Source: Melanopsichium pennsylvanicum
Lineage: Eukaryota > Basidiomycota > Ustilaginomycetes > Ustilaginales
Reading direction: 5' to 3'
DNA: 64,000 bases
Assembly: GCA_900208305.1 (NCBI GenBank)
Contig: OAPG01000001.1
Location: 1,736,001-1,800,000, forward strand
The position numbers and the translations under genes were made by a program. Positions within the stretch are counted from its first letter, which is position 1, and the number at the start of each line of letters is the position of its first letter. Positions 56,584 through 64,000 of this stretch are shown one piece after another. The notes below the pieces were generated by a model. It did no database searches. It was not told the DNA's origin and worked only from the letters and a program-made list of their open reading frames with translations.

Positions 56584-59500
56584 ATGCAGACCACTTCCAA
56601 AAACATGGACAAAGGCAAGCAGAAGGCACGCGAGCCCGACGCTGCAGCGCCATCGGCAATGGGCCGAGAAGCATCTGGCTCGACGACGCCTGAGCCGATG
56701 AACATTCCATCTGGAACCATACACTCAAGATTCTCGCAAGGAGGCGAGTCGGTATTGTCCCAAAGTCCTTCTTTTTCAAACGATTGCGAACGTCGTCCGT
56801 CTCACACCCGAGCCAAGTCTTCGCTGGGCTCGGCCCATACGTTCGACTTCTTTGGACCCAGCTCTCTTGCCTCCAACAGCACTGCTGCAACCAGCTTCCG
56901 ATTCGGCTCTCCACGCGACAGTCCAAAGATGGCAACAGCAGCATACGCGTCTGAGTCGGAATACGAAGAGCAGCGCGGTTCGCTCGAAGATACGATCGAT
57001 GCTAACCAGCCTCGCACTGTGTCGGAAGAGCCGACGTTCGAATCTGAACCTGGTGCTGTCAATAGGGCTTCGTACCAATCATCCCAAGAGTCAGAAATGG
57101 TGGAGAGGTCTTTGGGCCGCCCCTCTGCTCCCATGCCTCCGCTCTATCCTGAGGAAACCCTGCCATCCTATGAGGAAGCGCCAGAATACACGCCTCCCCT
57201 TTCACAACCTTCGTGTAGTAATTCTCGCTCCAAGACTTCGGCTTTCCGCACAGCTGCTGCGAACCGATTCCTCTCGAGTCGCATTGCAAAGAAGCTCAAT
57301 CTGCCTCCAGCCTTGCAGAGTCGACTTCAAGGCACGCAGACACCCGGTGCTTCCTCGAGCTCGCAATCGGCGTCTAACTATGGGAATGGCAGATTGCGGT
57401 TCGTTCGGAGCGACAGTGCTCCCAACCTCACTCAATTGCACATCCGCCGTCGTGTCGAGATCCGCAACTACGCAGCCACTGCATACGTGGACGGTGCTAG
57501 GATGGGCCCGGCCCCACGCCGATCCAGGCCTGCCTCGTCCTCACGCCCCTGCAGTGCGGGTGTCAGTGCCTACGGATCTCGTTCAAACACTGCGACTGTG
57601 GCCCGACCTTCTACCGGGGTGACGAACACCATTAGAAGCCAAACTGCCGCTTCGCCCATACTGCGGACAGCAGTCTCCTCTGCGAGCTCTTCTAGGAGGA
57701 ACAGCGGAGAATCGCGCCCGCCCAGTCGCGCCACGATTAGCTCGGCGCCCAACGGTGGCCTCTTCACCTGCGGGTACAACTCTGGACGCAGCGGTGCAAC
57801 GACTCCTACACGACCCAGCCTCTCAAGCAAGATCCGAAGTCGAAATGTGAGCCTGAAGAGTCTTGGGGACATCTTCTCAGTGAATCGCTCACGAGCAGAT
57901 ACCCCATCTGAGCCTGAGCAGTCTCGTTCCTCAGGCCCGGTTACACGAGAAGTGGTCTCGCCTGTCTCTCACGAGCTGCTCATCTCTGCACGGGTCCATC
58001 CCAGCTCAGGTACAAGACCAAAACTGATGAACGCAGCACACAGCAGCCCACGCGCTGGTATCGACGCATCGGCATCTGGAAGTCCAGTGCTAATCTCGCC
58101 ACTCCAGAGTCAGAAGAGAAAGCCAGATTCGTTGCAAAGACTGCCGCGAGAAGTCATTTTGACCATTTTCAAGAGTCTGATGGACCTGCATGTTCAGGAG
58201 CACGAGACCTTGGTCAAGAGTGGTGCCTGGCGAGGCAAGAAAGCCAACGAGACGCGTTGGGTCGGAATGGAGGCTGCATTTCGAGAGCTTGCCCGCCTCA
58301 GTCATGTTTCGCGTGCATGGCAGAGTTACGTGCTAGACGGCCAACTCTGGCAGAAGCTCGAGTTCTGTAGGTACCCTGAAATGGCTGAAGAGGCGATGAT
58401 CAACGTTGCCGAGGCGGTCGGGCCCTTCGTGAAGACTTTAAACTTGCACGGGCTTGCAGGTTTGAGGTCTAGCGTGCTGCTGGCGCTTTCAAAAGCACAG
58501 CATCCCAAGCGTATGACGCAGTGGGGCATCACTGGTTCAGCTTCATTGCCGTTCGCAACTTGCCAACTCGAGGAGCTTGACATGCAAGGCTGTCGCCAGA
58601 TATCGACAAGCGCTCTCAACACGGTTCTTTCTCAGTCTCCGAATCTGAAGAAATGCATGCTCTCAAGCCTACCGTGCGTCGATAACACGACACTCTGCGT
58701 CCTGGCGGCTACAGCTACCAAGCTCGAAGTTTTGGACATCAGCCGCTGCCGCAGCGTCGATGGAGAAGGCATCCGTGCTATCTTTGCCATCCAAGAGTGC
58801 GAGGCCAACGTTTCGACCGTGTCAAAGGAGCGCAACATTGACTCGAGATTGCGTGAGCTTCGCGCATCTGGCGTCTCTGGTTTCGACGCCGAGACAATGT
58901 CACAAGTGGGCAGGCATTGGCCAAATTTGGAGGCGCTCGACTTGAGCTACTGCGGTGATGTCAACAACGCTGCTATTACGGCTCTGGTTAGCAGTGAGGG
59001 CGATGTTGTGAATGAGAACGGCAATTTCATCACTCTGACTCCGCGCCAAGCGGATAGCCAGCAAGACGAGGAAGTAGTTCGCAGGAGTTTCCCGCGCCTG
59101 AAGAGGCTCAACCTCTCATCTTGTCGGGCACTGACCGATGGTTGTCTTGTGTCGCTTTCGCACGCCGTGCCACATCTTGAGGTCCTTGAACTGGCCAACA
59201 TTGGACCCGCACTCAAAGACAACGGGCTCGTCAAGCTGTTTTCCACCACACCTCAGCTTAGGAAGATCGATCTGGAGCGTGCCACACATATCACCGACGC
59301 AGTGCTCTCGGCTCTTACACCTCCAGAGTCCCACGCAGAGGCATTCGGCCAAGCAGTACCAGATAGCGACACACTGATGCACGGGATCAGACCTCGAGGC
59401 TCACTGCTTCACGTGGCCCTCCGGTCTGCTAGCCGCCGAAGACATGCGTCTACAGCGCACGGAGATGCACCACCAACATACGGCGAGGAAGCAGTAGCGG

Positions 59501-60285
59501 CATTGATCCCAGCTGCAGGTACTCACCTTACTCACATCATCTTGTCATCCGCCAATCGCTTGACCTCCGCAGCACTGCTTTTGCTCATCAACCGTTGCCC
59601 CTTCTTGACACATCTCGAACTTGACGACACCCATGCAGACAATGAAGTTGCAATGCATTTTGTCCAACTTGCGCGCTATCGCGAGGTGCGAAACGCGTAC
59701 CTCAGCCTCGTCGACTGCAGATCTTTCTCACGCGACACATATTTACACCTCGACCATGCTGAGCATGGCGGTGTGCGTCCACGCAACGGGTCTCGTGGCT
59801 ACGAGTTCAGGCAGTTTTGCTATGACGATCCCGAACCAACTCCTTCCGTCCCTGATGTCGGTTCGGCCTCGGCCGAGGGTTCAAATCAACAAAACACCCA
59901 GGCCTTCTCATCAAGCCGCCGTTCGTCCATCGAGGGCAGGGATCGGGGGCATGACGAGTGTAACGAATTCAAACCGGTGCTCAAGTCTTTCTGGGGGTGG
60001 CAAATGGTGGATGCTAGGTTGAAGCAGAAGAAGAAGGCTGAAGAACGAGCATCAGTCTTTAAGAGACAAGGGGGCAGGAGCAAGGTCTCGAGCATTGTTG
60101 CTATGGCGTTGGGCATGTCCCCGGGCGAGCCGCGTGCGCGCCAAGGCGGTCAAGCAGGAACGCTCGGAGAAGTAGGTCCAAGATGGTCCCGTGTTCTCAT
60201 CGCGGATGATGGCGGGCAGGGCAATGTCGATCGGGATGACGGAGATGATGACGATGGGGATGTCAGGGGGTGTGCGATCATGTAG
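56584..60285 (+). CDS. F-box / leucine-rich-repeat protein (SCF substrate adaptor type)
   Basis: 1233 aa from ATG 56584 (MQTTSKNMDKGKQKAREPD). An in-frame ATG at 56281 would add 101 residues, but that part looks like untranslated leader. The N-terminal 500 residues are Ser/Arg/Pro-rich and disordered, with a PPLYPEETLPSYEEAPEY segment containing a PPxY-like motif. An F-box follows (about 516-570, LQRLPREVILTIFKSLMDL ... AWQSYVLDGQLWQKLEF), then cysteine-containing LRRs (about 600-920, LEELDMQGCRQIS, LEVLDISRCRSV, LEALDLSYCGDVNN, LKRLNLSSCRALTD, LRKIDLERATHITD) and later repeats to about 1050. The C-terminus ends CAIM, a CaaX box that would direct prenylation. The domain order is like Grr1/FBXL proteins, which recruit substrates to SCF ubiquitin ligase. 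Specific orthology is not claimed. Confidence 0.85.
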   Translation: MQTTSKNMDKGKQKAREPDAAAPSAMGREASGSTTPEPMNIPSGTIHSRFSQGGESVLSQSPSFSNDCERRPSHTRAKSSLGSAHTFDFFGPSSLASNSTAATSFRFGSPRDSPKMATAAYASESEYEEQRGSLEDTIDANQPRTVSEEPTFESEPGAVNRASYQSSQESEMVERSLGRPSAPMPPLYPEETLPSYEEAPEYTPPLSQPSCSNSRSKTSAFRTAAANRFLSSRIAKKLNLPPALQSRLQGTQTPGASSSSQSASNYGNGRLRFVRSDSAPNLTQLHIRRRVEIRNYAATAYVDGARMGPAPRRSRPASSSRPCSAGVSAYGSRSNTATVARPSTGVTNTIRSQTAASPILRTAVSSASSSRRNSGESRPPSRATISSAPNGGLFTCGYNSGRSGATTPTRPSLSSKIRSRNVSLKSLGDIFSVNRSRADTPSEPEQSRSSGPVTREVVSPVSHELLISARVHPSSGTRPKLMNAAHSSPRAGIDASASGSPVLISPLQSQKRKPDSLQRLPREVILTIFKSLMDLHVQEHETLVKSGAWRGKKANETRWVGMEAAFRELARLSHVSRAWQSYVLDGQLWQKLEFCRYPEMAEEAMINVAEAVGPFVKTLNLHGLAGLRSSVLLALSKAQHPKRMTQWGITGSASLPFATCQLEELDMQGCRQISTSALNTVLSQSPNLKKCMLSSLPCVDNTTLCVLAATATKLEVLDISRCRSVDGEGIRAIFAIQECEANVSTVSKERNIDSRLRELRASGVSGFDAETMSQVGRHWPNLEALDLSYCGDVNNAAITALVSSEGDVVNENGNFITLTPRQADSQQDEEVVRRSFPRLKRLNLSSCRALTDGCLVSLSHAVPHLEVLELANIGPALKDNGLVKLFSTTPQLRKIDLERATHITDAVLSALTPPESHAEAFGQAVPDSDTLMHGIRPRGSLLHVALRSASRRRHASTAHGDAPPTYGEEAVAALIPAAGTHLTHIILSSANRLTSAALLLLINRCPFLTHLELDDTHADNEVAMHFVQLARYREVRNAYLSLVDCRSFSRDTYLHLDHAEHGGVRPRNGSRGYEFRQFCYDDPEPTPSVPDVGSASAEGSNQQNTQAFSSSRRSSIEGRDRGHDECNEFKPVLKSFWGWQMVDARLKQKKKAEERASVFKRQGGRSKVSSIVAMALGMSPGEPRARQGGQAGTLGEVGPRWSRVLIADDGGQGNVDRDDGDDDDGDVRGCAIM

Positions 60286-60525
60286 ACATCCGCATATGCG
60301 GAAGTGAGCAGTAGTATGAAAAGCAATTCAGTATCCTTTCAACATCTCTTCGCTTGACGTTCTCGTGACTGTGTCGTGTCGCTCTGCGTGTGAACGTGGA
60401 CTGCAGAAACACAGAGCAACTCATTGATGGCACAATACCGTGGAGGAAAAATGAACAAGAGGTCAATTGTGAAAAGCTGGTGCGACTGGGGCTGGGAACC
60501 TGAGCTTGGAAGTCTGTGATCAAAA
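60286..60525. other. Convergent intergenic region, F-box/GLO2
   Basis: 240 bp of 3' ends of two convergent genes; nothing further was seen. Confidence 0.5.
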
Positions 60526-61533
60526 TTAGATGTTGGCCTTGACCTGACCGCCGTTCTTCAACTCCCTCAAGACGCGCATAACCTCGACGGGATCATTGCT
60601 CTTTTGGCCTTGATTGTATTTTGCGACCATGCTTTGTACGAGGCTGTCCCTGCACCTCATGAAAGGGTTGTGAACTTTTTCCTGCTTGATGGTGTATACG
60701 CCTGTTGTAACACCGCCATTGTTACCATTTTGAAGATCGTGAACAAGCTTGCTGATACCTGATTCTGATTTGGGAAGTATAGCGGCTGAAAAAGCTACGT
60801 TGCTTTTTGTATATTCATGACCACAATAAACGACTGTATCATCTGGTAATTTACCCAATTTGTCCAATGCAGCCAACATTTCCTTGGGTGTACCTTCGAA
60901 AAACCTTCCACATCCTGAAATGAACAAAGTGTCACCGGTAAAAACACCCTTCGTACCGGTTTTCGTTTCGGTCACATGATAACAGATGTGATCTTGAGTA
61001 TGACAAGGTGTTGCCAAACATTGAATTTTCACTCCTTTCAAAACATCATTCAAATAATCGCCATCCTTGACTTTTTGAGTCAAAGCAGGAATTTGTTCGG
61101 ATCCACCAAAGATAGGTCGATTGGGAAAAGTGGTCGAAAAGGTTTCGTTGCCTCCACTGTGATCGAAATGATGATGAGTGGTTAGGAGACCAACGATTTG
61201 TGAATCTTGAATGCCCAGGGAAGAAGCAGCTTTTTGAACTGCTGAAATGTCGTAAGCATCAACGAAGAGCGCATTACCATCGATGGACGATTGGATAATG
61301 TACGCGTAGTTATCGTCACGTACGGGCACTGGTGTGATCTTCATCTTAGTAAGGTTTGAAGACTGAATTGTTGTTGAAAAGGAGCAAATGGTAGTTGAAA
61401 ATGCGGCAACGGTTGGACAAGCGCCAAGCAAAGCTCGAGTAATGGATGTTGTGATGGTGCAGATGGGAAGAATTCTTGTACGACTCCTAGCAGCAGCAGC
61501 AATGATGGTGCGATAGCTTGATGAGAGGATCAT
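60526..61533 (-). CDS. Glyoxalase II (hydroxyacylglutathione hydrolase)
   Basis: 335 aa, intron-free. It belongs to the metallo-beta-lactamase fold: binuclear metal motif THHHFDHSGG (from about 119), the later ligand segments CLATPCHTQDHICYH, FTGDTLFISGCGRFFEG and YCGHEYTKSNVAF, and a C-terminal substrate-binding part with the NPFMR motif. It hydrolyses S-D-lactoylglutathione to D-lactate and glutathione, the last step of methylglyoxal detoxification. The first ATG (61533) gives about 63 residues rich in Arg, Ser, Thr and Ala with almost no acidic residues, typical of a mitochondrial presequence. The second in-frame ATG (61344, MKITPVPVRDDNY) begins exactly where cytosolic glyoxalase II proteins start. 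One gene could therefore supply both compartments. Confidence 0.95.
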   Translation of the reverse strand: MILSSSYRTIIAAAARSRTRILPICTITTSITRALLGACPTVAAFSTTICSFSTTIQSSNLTKMKITPVPVRDDNYAYIIQSSIDGNALFVDAYDISAVQKAASSLGIQDSQIVGLLTTHHHFDHSGGNETFSTTFPNRPIFGGSEQIPALTQKVKDGDYLNDVLKGVKIQCLATPCHTQDHICYHVTETKTGTKGVFTGDTLFISGCGRFFEGTPKEMLAALDKLGKLPDDTVVYCGHEYTKSNVAFSAAILPKSESGISKLVHDLQNGNNGGVTTGVYTIKQEKVHNPFMRCRDSLVQSMVAKYNQGQKSNDPVEVMRVLRELKNGGQVKANI

Positions 61534-61941
61534 ATGTGCAAAATGGCAGGATGATCATAGAGATGAAACTGAGCATGCGGCTACACTCATACGACATCCT
61601 TGGGCAGATATTGGTGTTCATGCCGAGATTGTGTCAGCTTGCGCAGCAGCTTGTGCGCTCAGACCACGTACACAACGGAGTTCTGCCGCCTCGATCTTCA
61701 CGCCGTTTGATAGCCGTCGAGGAACAAAAAAAATTTCTCCACACAAGCAATCGCCGATTGACGACTTTGCGAACATCAAAAACAAGCTGCATCGCCGATG
61801 CGATACAGCTTACTCCTAACCCCTTCCATGTTGCTTCCCAATAGCATACTGTCAGACGAGGGAAAAATGGGTGAAAGCACTGAAGCTGCCATTCTTCAGA
61901 AGCAGACAGTCCTTTGGACCAGCTCAAAAGTTACAGTGCTA
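61534..61941. promoter_or_regulatory. GLO2 upstream region
   Basis: 408 bp between the glyoxalase II start and the stop of the next minus-strand gene. It must hold the GLO2 promoter. No recognised motif was found. Confidence 0.5.
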
Positions 61942-64000
61942 CTACGAGAGAGGCAAGTCTGAAATACCGACGAGCCTGTAGAGGCAGAAGTTGCGACGCA
62001 AAAACAACGGTGAATCCGTCCTCGCTCTCCTCATCTCCTCAATTCGTTGCAATCCATTCCGAGCTTCGTCGTCTGCTTTGACCACCCCTGTGGCCTCCGA
62101 AATCGACACATTTCGAAGCGATTGTGTCGTCACATCCTTACATGGAAGCAGTCCTTGCTGCTGCTTGGACGGCGACTCGGGTTCCTGCTTGACCCTGGTA
62201 AACCTCTCGGCCTCGACACTACCCCGCGTTGGTAATGAGGCTGTCTGTTCAAATGTAGTAGCTGCAAACGCAACCCGCTTTCGTGCAGAGACAGCTTTCG
62301 TCCTTGCATGAGCAGATCGAGCCCAAATACTCCACAATCTGCGCAGATCCAGCGCTGCAGGTTTGCGAGGCTTCAACATGTGCTTTGCCAATTTAGCCGC
62401 TCGGTGTTTGCGTGCTAGGTAAACTCGGCGGTCATAGGCCGTTTCAATGCACGAGGCCGCGGCGGCTGCCTTGGTGAGATACCGGACTAGGCGCGGTACG
62501 CAGACGCGCGGAGTGGCGGTGTGAATGCTTGAATGCAATTGCTTGCGGAGCGCGACATAGTCCTTTCGCTTCTCACGAGGGAAGAACCCTGCTGCTGTGT
62601 CCGACTGACTCGATGGTGCCGATCGTGCGATGTCTTCATTCAGCGCGTGAACATTCTCGTTGGCGATCAAAGGTGGATAATGAGCAGCGCTCAAGAAGCC
62701 CCATCGAGCCCAGGGGACAGGACTTGTCGAGGACAGCGCTGCGGCTTGCGTCGCATTTGCCCGTGGGTCAGCTTTTGCTATCGCGCGACGGGCGAGCCAG
62801 CGCAGCCGGCGTGAGGTGTGAACCGAGAGGAAGTGCGTTTCGTGCTTGTATGGCAAACCTGCCTCGTCTGCTAGGGGAAGGCAGGCAGCGTCCGACAGCG
62901 CGAAAGGCTTGGCAGGTAGCCCTTCTTGAGTTTCGGTCTTGACCTGCATGGCACCACTAGACTCGCCAATTATCGGTGTCACATCCTCTGTGAGAGGATC
63001 CATCCGAGGACAGCCTCGCTTCTTTGGCATGCGCACTTTTCTATCGAGAAAAAGGGTATCTGGCTTCTTCTTCTTCTTCTTCTTCTTCGGCTCGGGCGGG
63101 GCCTTCCGTCTCGAGGGCATTTTGGGATTAATCTGGTCTTCTGACGCCAGCCATTTCTTCTGCAGGAGCTTCTTTGCGCCCATCTCTTTCGAGATTGCGA
63201 TTGATGGTCGATCGAATGCAGGGGTGCATTGTTCTTCGGGCAGCTGAGAATTTGACGTGCTCGTCTGCTGTTGCTCAGGTGGGCGCTGCGCTGCTGAGCT
63301 TGTTGAGGCGATTGAACTCGTTGCGGCAATTTGCCGAGGGGTATATTGTTGCGACCATGCCTCCGTCAACGGAGCTGTAATGACTGGCTGCATCTGCTGT
63401 GGAGATGATGTATAGAGTTGAGGCTGTGAAAAAGTGACCGAAGTGGTGAAGCCGGGGTATGCCACTGCGGGCATTAGGCCGGTCGACATTACGGGTTGCG
63501 TCCACGTTACGGATTGGCCTGGCATCGGAGTCATGCCGATCGTCGGAGAAGGGACTTGGTAGGGAGCCTGAGGATAAGAGTAATACGCTACGCTCCCTGG
63601 TTGCGGTATGCTGACTGAATGCGGTGGAGCAGCATTGTGTATCGATTGGCTTCGCACGACTCTTTCTACGTTCCAGTCATGCGCCGTATGCTGTTCCTGT
63701 GCGCGCGCCTTGCCTTTGACGTTCGAGAAGCTGCCATATCGAGCCAGAGCTTCGAGGGACGAATGTGAGGACCTCGATTGTGGACGTTCGAGCTGATTCG
63801 GCTGCACTTGGGTGGATCGCCATACTTCTGACGATGATATGGCCTTGCCCGCGGAATGCTGTCGTGAGAGCGAATATAGGAGCGCATCTTTTCGACTTGT
63901 GTGCGCTTTCCGGTCCAGTCGATATGTTGAGGGTTCTAAGGATGTTCCCCGCGAAAGAGTGGTAGGTAAATGAGGTGCCTTGGACGACTCGGCGAGCGGG
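61942..64000 (-). CDS. Unrecognised protein, 3' part only (5' end beyond the window)
   Basis: The reading frame is open from the stop at 61942-61944 to the right edge (685 codons visible) with no ATG upstream of about 63700, so the start or an upstream exon lies outside the window. The visible part begins with a Ser/Pro/Gln/Tyr-rich, low-complexity region (PGSVAYYSYPQAPYQVP, YTSSPQQMQPV). A strongly basic segment follows (APPEPKKKKKKKKPD, with RKVRMPKKRGCPRMDP), probably a nuclear-localisation signal. After it comes an Arg/Ala-rich helical region (RRLRWLARRAIAKADPRANA, RRVYLARKHRAAKLAKHMLKP, RRLWSIWARSAHARTKA) that may be the conserved core. I recognise no family. A nuclear, possibly DNA- or RNA-associated role is only suggested by the charge pattern. 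Confidence 0.7.
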   Translation of the reverse strand, partial: PLAESSKAPHLPTTLSRGTSLEPSTYRLDRKAHTSRKDALLYSLSRQHSAGKAISSSEVWRSTQVQPNQLERPQSRSSHSSLEALARYGSFSNVKGKARAQEQHTAHDWNVERVVRSQSIHNAAPPHSVSIPQPGSVAYYSYPQAPYQVPSPTIGMTPMPGQSVTWTQPVMSTGLMPAVAYPGFTTSVTFSQPQLYTSSPQQMQPVITAPLTEAWSQQYTPRQIAATSSIASTSSAAQRPPEQQQTSTSNSQLPEEQCTPAFDRPSIAISKEMGAKKLLQKKWLASEDQINPKMPSRRKAPPEPKKKKKKKKPDTLFLDRKVRMPKKRGCPRMDPLTEDVTPIIGESSGAMQVKTETQEGLPAKPFALSDAACLPLADEAGLPYKHETHFLSVHTSRRLRWLARRAIAKADPRANATQAAALSSTSPVPWARWGFLSAAHYPPLIANENVHALNEDIARSAPSSQSDTAAGFFPREKRKDYVALRKQLHSSIHTATPRVCVPRLVRYLTKAAAAASCIETAYDRRVYLARKHRAAKLAKHMLKPRKPAALDLRRLWSIWARSAHARTKAVSARKRVAFAATTFEQTASLPTRGSVEAERFTRVKQEPESPSKQQQGLLPCKDVTTQSLRNVSISEATGVVKADDEARNGLQRIEEMRRARTDSPLFLRRNFCLYRLVGISDLPLS
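63070..63090. repeat. Coding CTT repeat (poly-Lys)
   Basis: A CTT run on the plus strand reads as AAG codons on the minus strand and encodes the Lys-rich run in the unrecognised right-edge protein. Confidence 0.85.

Noticed and set aside
63805..63807. Start of the right-edge gene at GTG 63807
   Set aside because: The frame stays open with protein-like sequence for 64 more codons to the window edge, so this is not the true start.
1..64000. tRNA, rRNA, CRISPR arrays, transposons and a-locus pheromone or receptor genes
   Set aside because: Looked for by eye (tRNA B-box patterns, terminal repeats, transposase or reverse-transcriptase motifs, seven-helix receptor); none was found, although degenerate copies could be missed without a search.

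Overview
The window looks like a chromosomal segment from a basidiomycete smut fungus (Ustilaginales; Ustilago, Sporisorium, Pseudozyma or Moesziomyces type). It has large, mostly intron-free nuclear genes of typical eukaryotic families and fungal-style short introns with GT..AG borders. Its left end carries the b mating-type locus in the order known from smuts: nat1, bW, bE, c1d1. The species cannot be fixed from the sequence alone.

Layout, left to right. The left edge (1-602) holds simple repeats and the leader of NAA15/nat1 (603-3302, +). Next come the divergent homeodomain genes bW (3660-5939, -, one intron through the homeodomain) and bE (6158-7615, +, one 90-nt intron near the 3' end), which share a 218-bp promoter. 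The bE-c1d1 spacer and the bE intron hold a cluster of sites matching the Ustilago pheromone response element ACAAAGGGA. C1D (8573-9319, +) is followed by an INO80-complex Ies1-like gene (9488-12079, -), a DHX29-type DExH helicase (12515-17542, +), a LEA-like amphipathic repeat protein (19123-19957, +), a NUDCD1-like CS-domain protein (20371-22953, +), a SNF2/RING protein (24643-29553, +), methylthioadenosine phosphorylase (29760-30716, -), a GNL1-type circularly permuted GTPase (31265-33838, -), the FCP1 CTD phosphatase (34756-37203, +) and a secreted barwin-fold protein (37999-38904, -). After a 3.3-kb gene-poor stretch come the PtdIns3P 5-kinase Fab1 (42245-50803, +) and chaperonin subunit CCT7 (51170-52852, -). 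After a second gene-poor stretch come an F-box/LRR protein (56584-60285, +), glyoxalase II (60526-61533, -) and the 3' part of an unrecognised gene that runs off the right edge (61942-64000, -).

The genes are mostly unrelated housekeeping functions: N-terminal acetylation, RNA processing, chromatin, translation, ribosome or GTPase functions, transcription, phosphoinositide signalling, protein folding, methionine salvage and methylglyoxal detoxification. The one functional module is the b locus. bE and bW from different alleles form the heterodimer that controls filamentous and pathogenic growth in smuts, and the pheromone-response-like sites beside bE suggest how the upstream mating signal may reach it. 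No tRNA, rRNA, CRISPR array or intact mobile element was recognised by eye.
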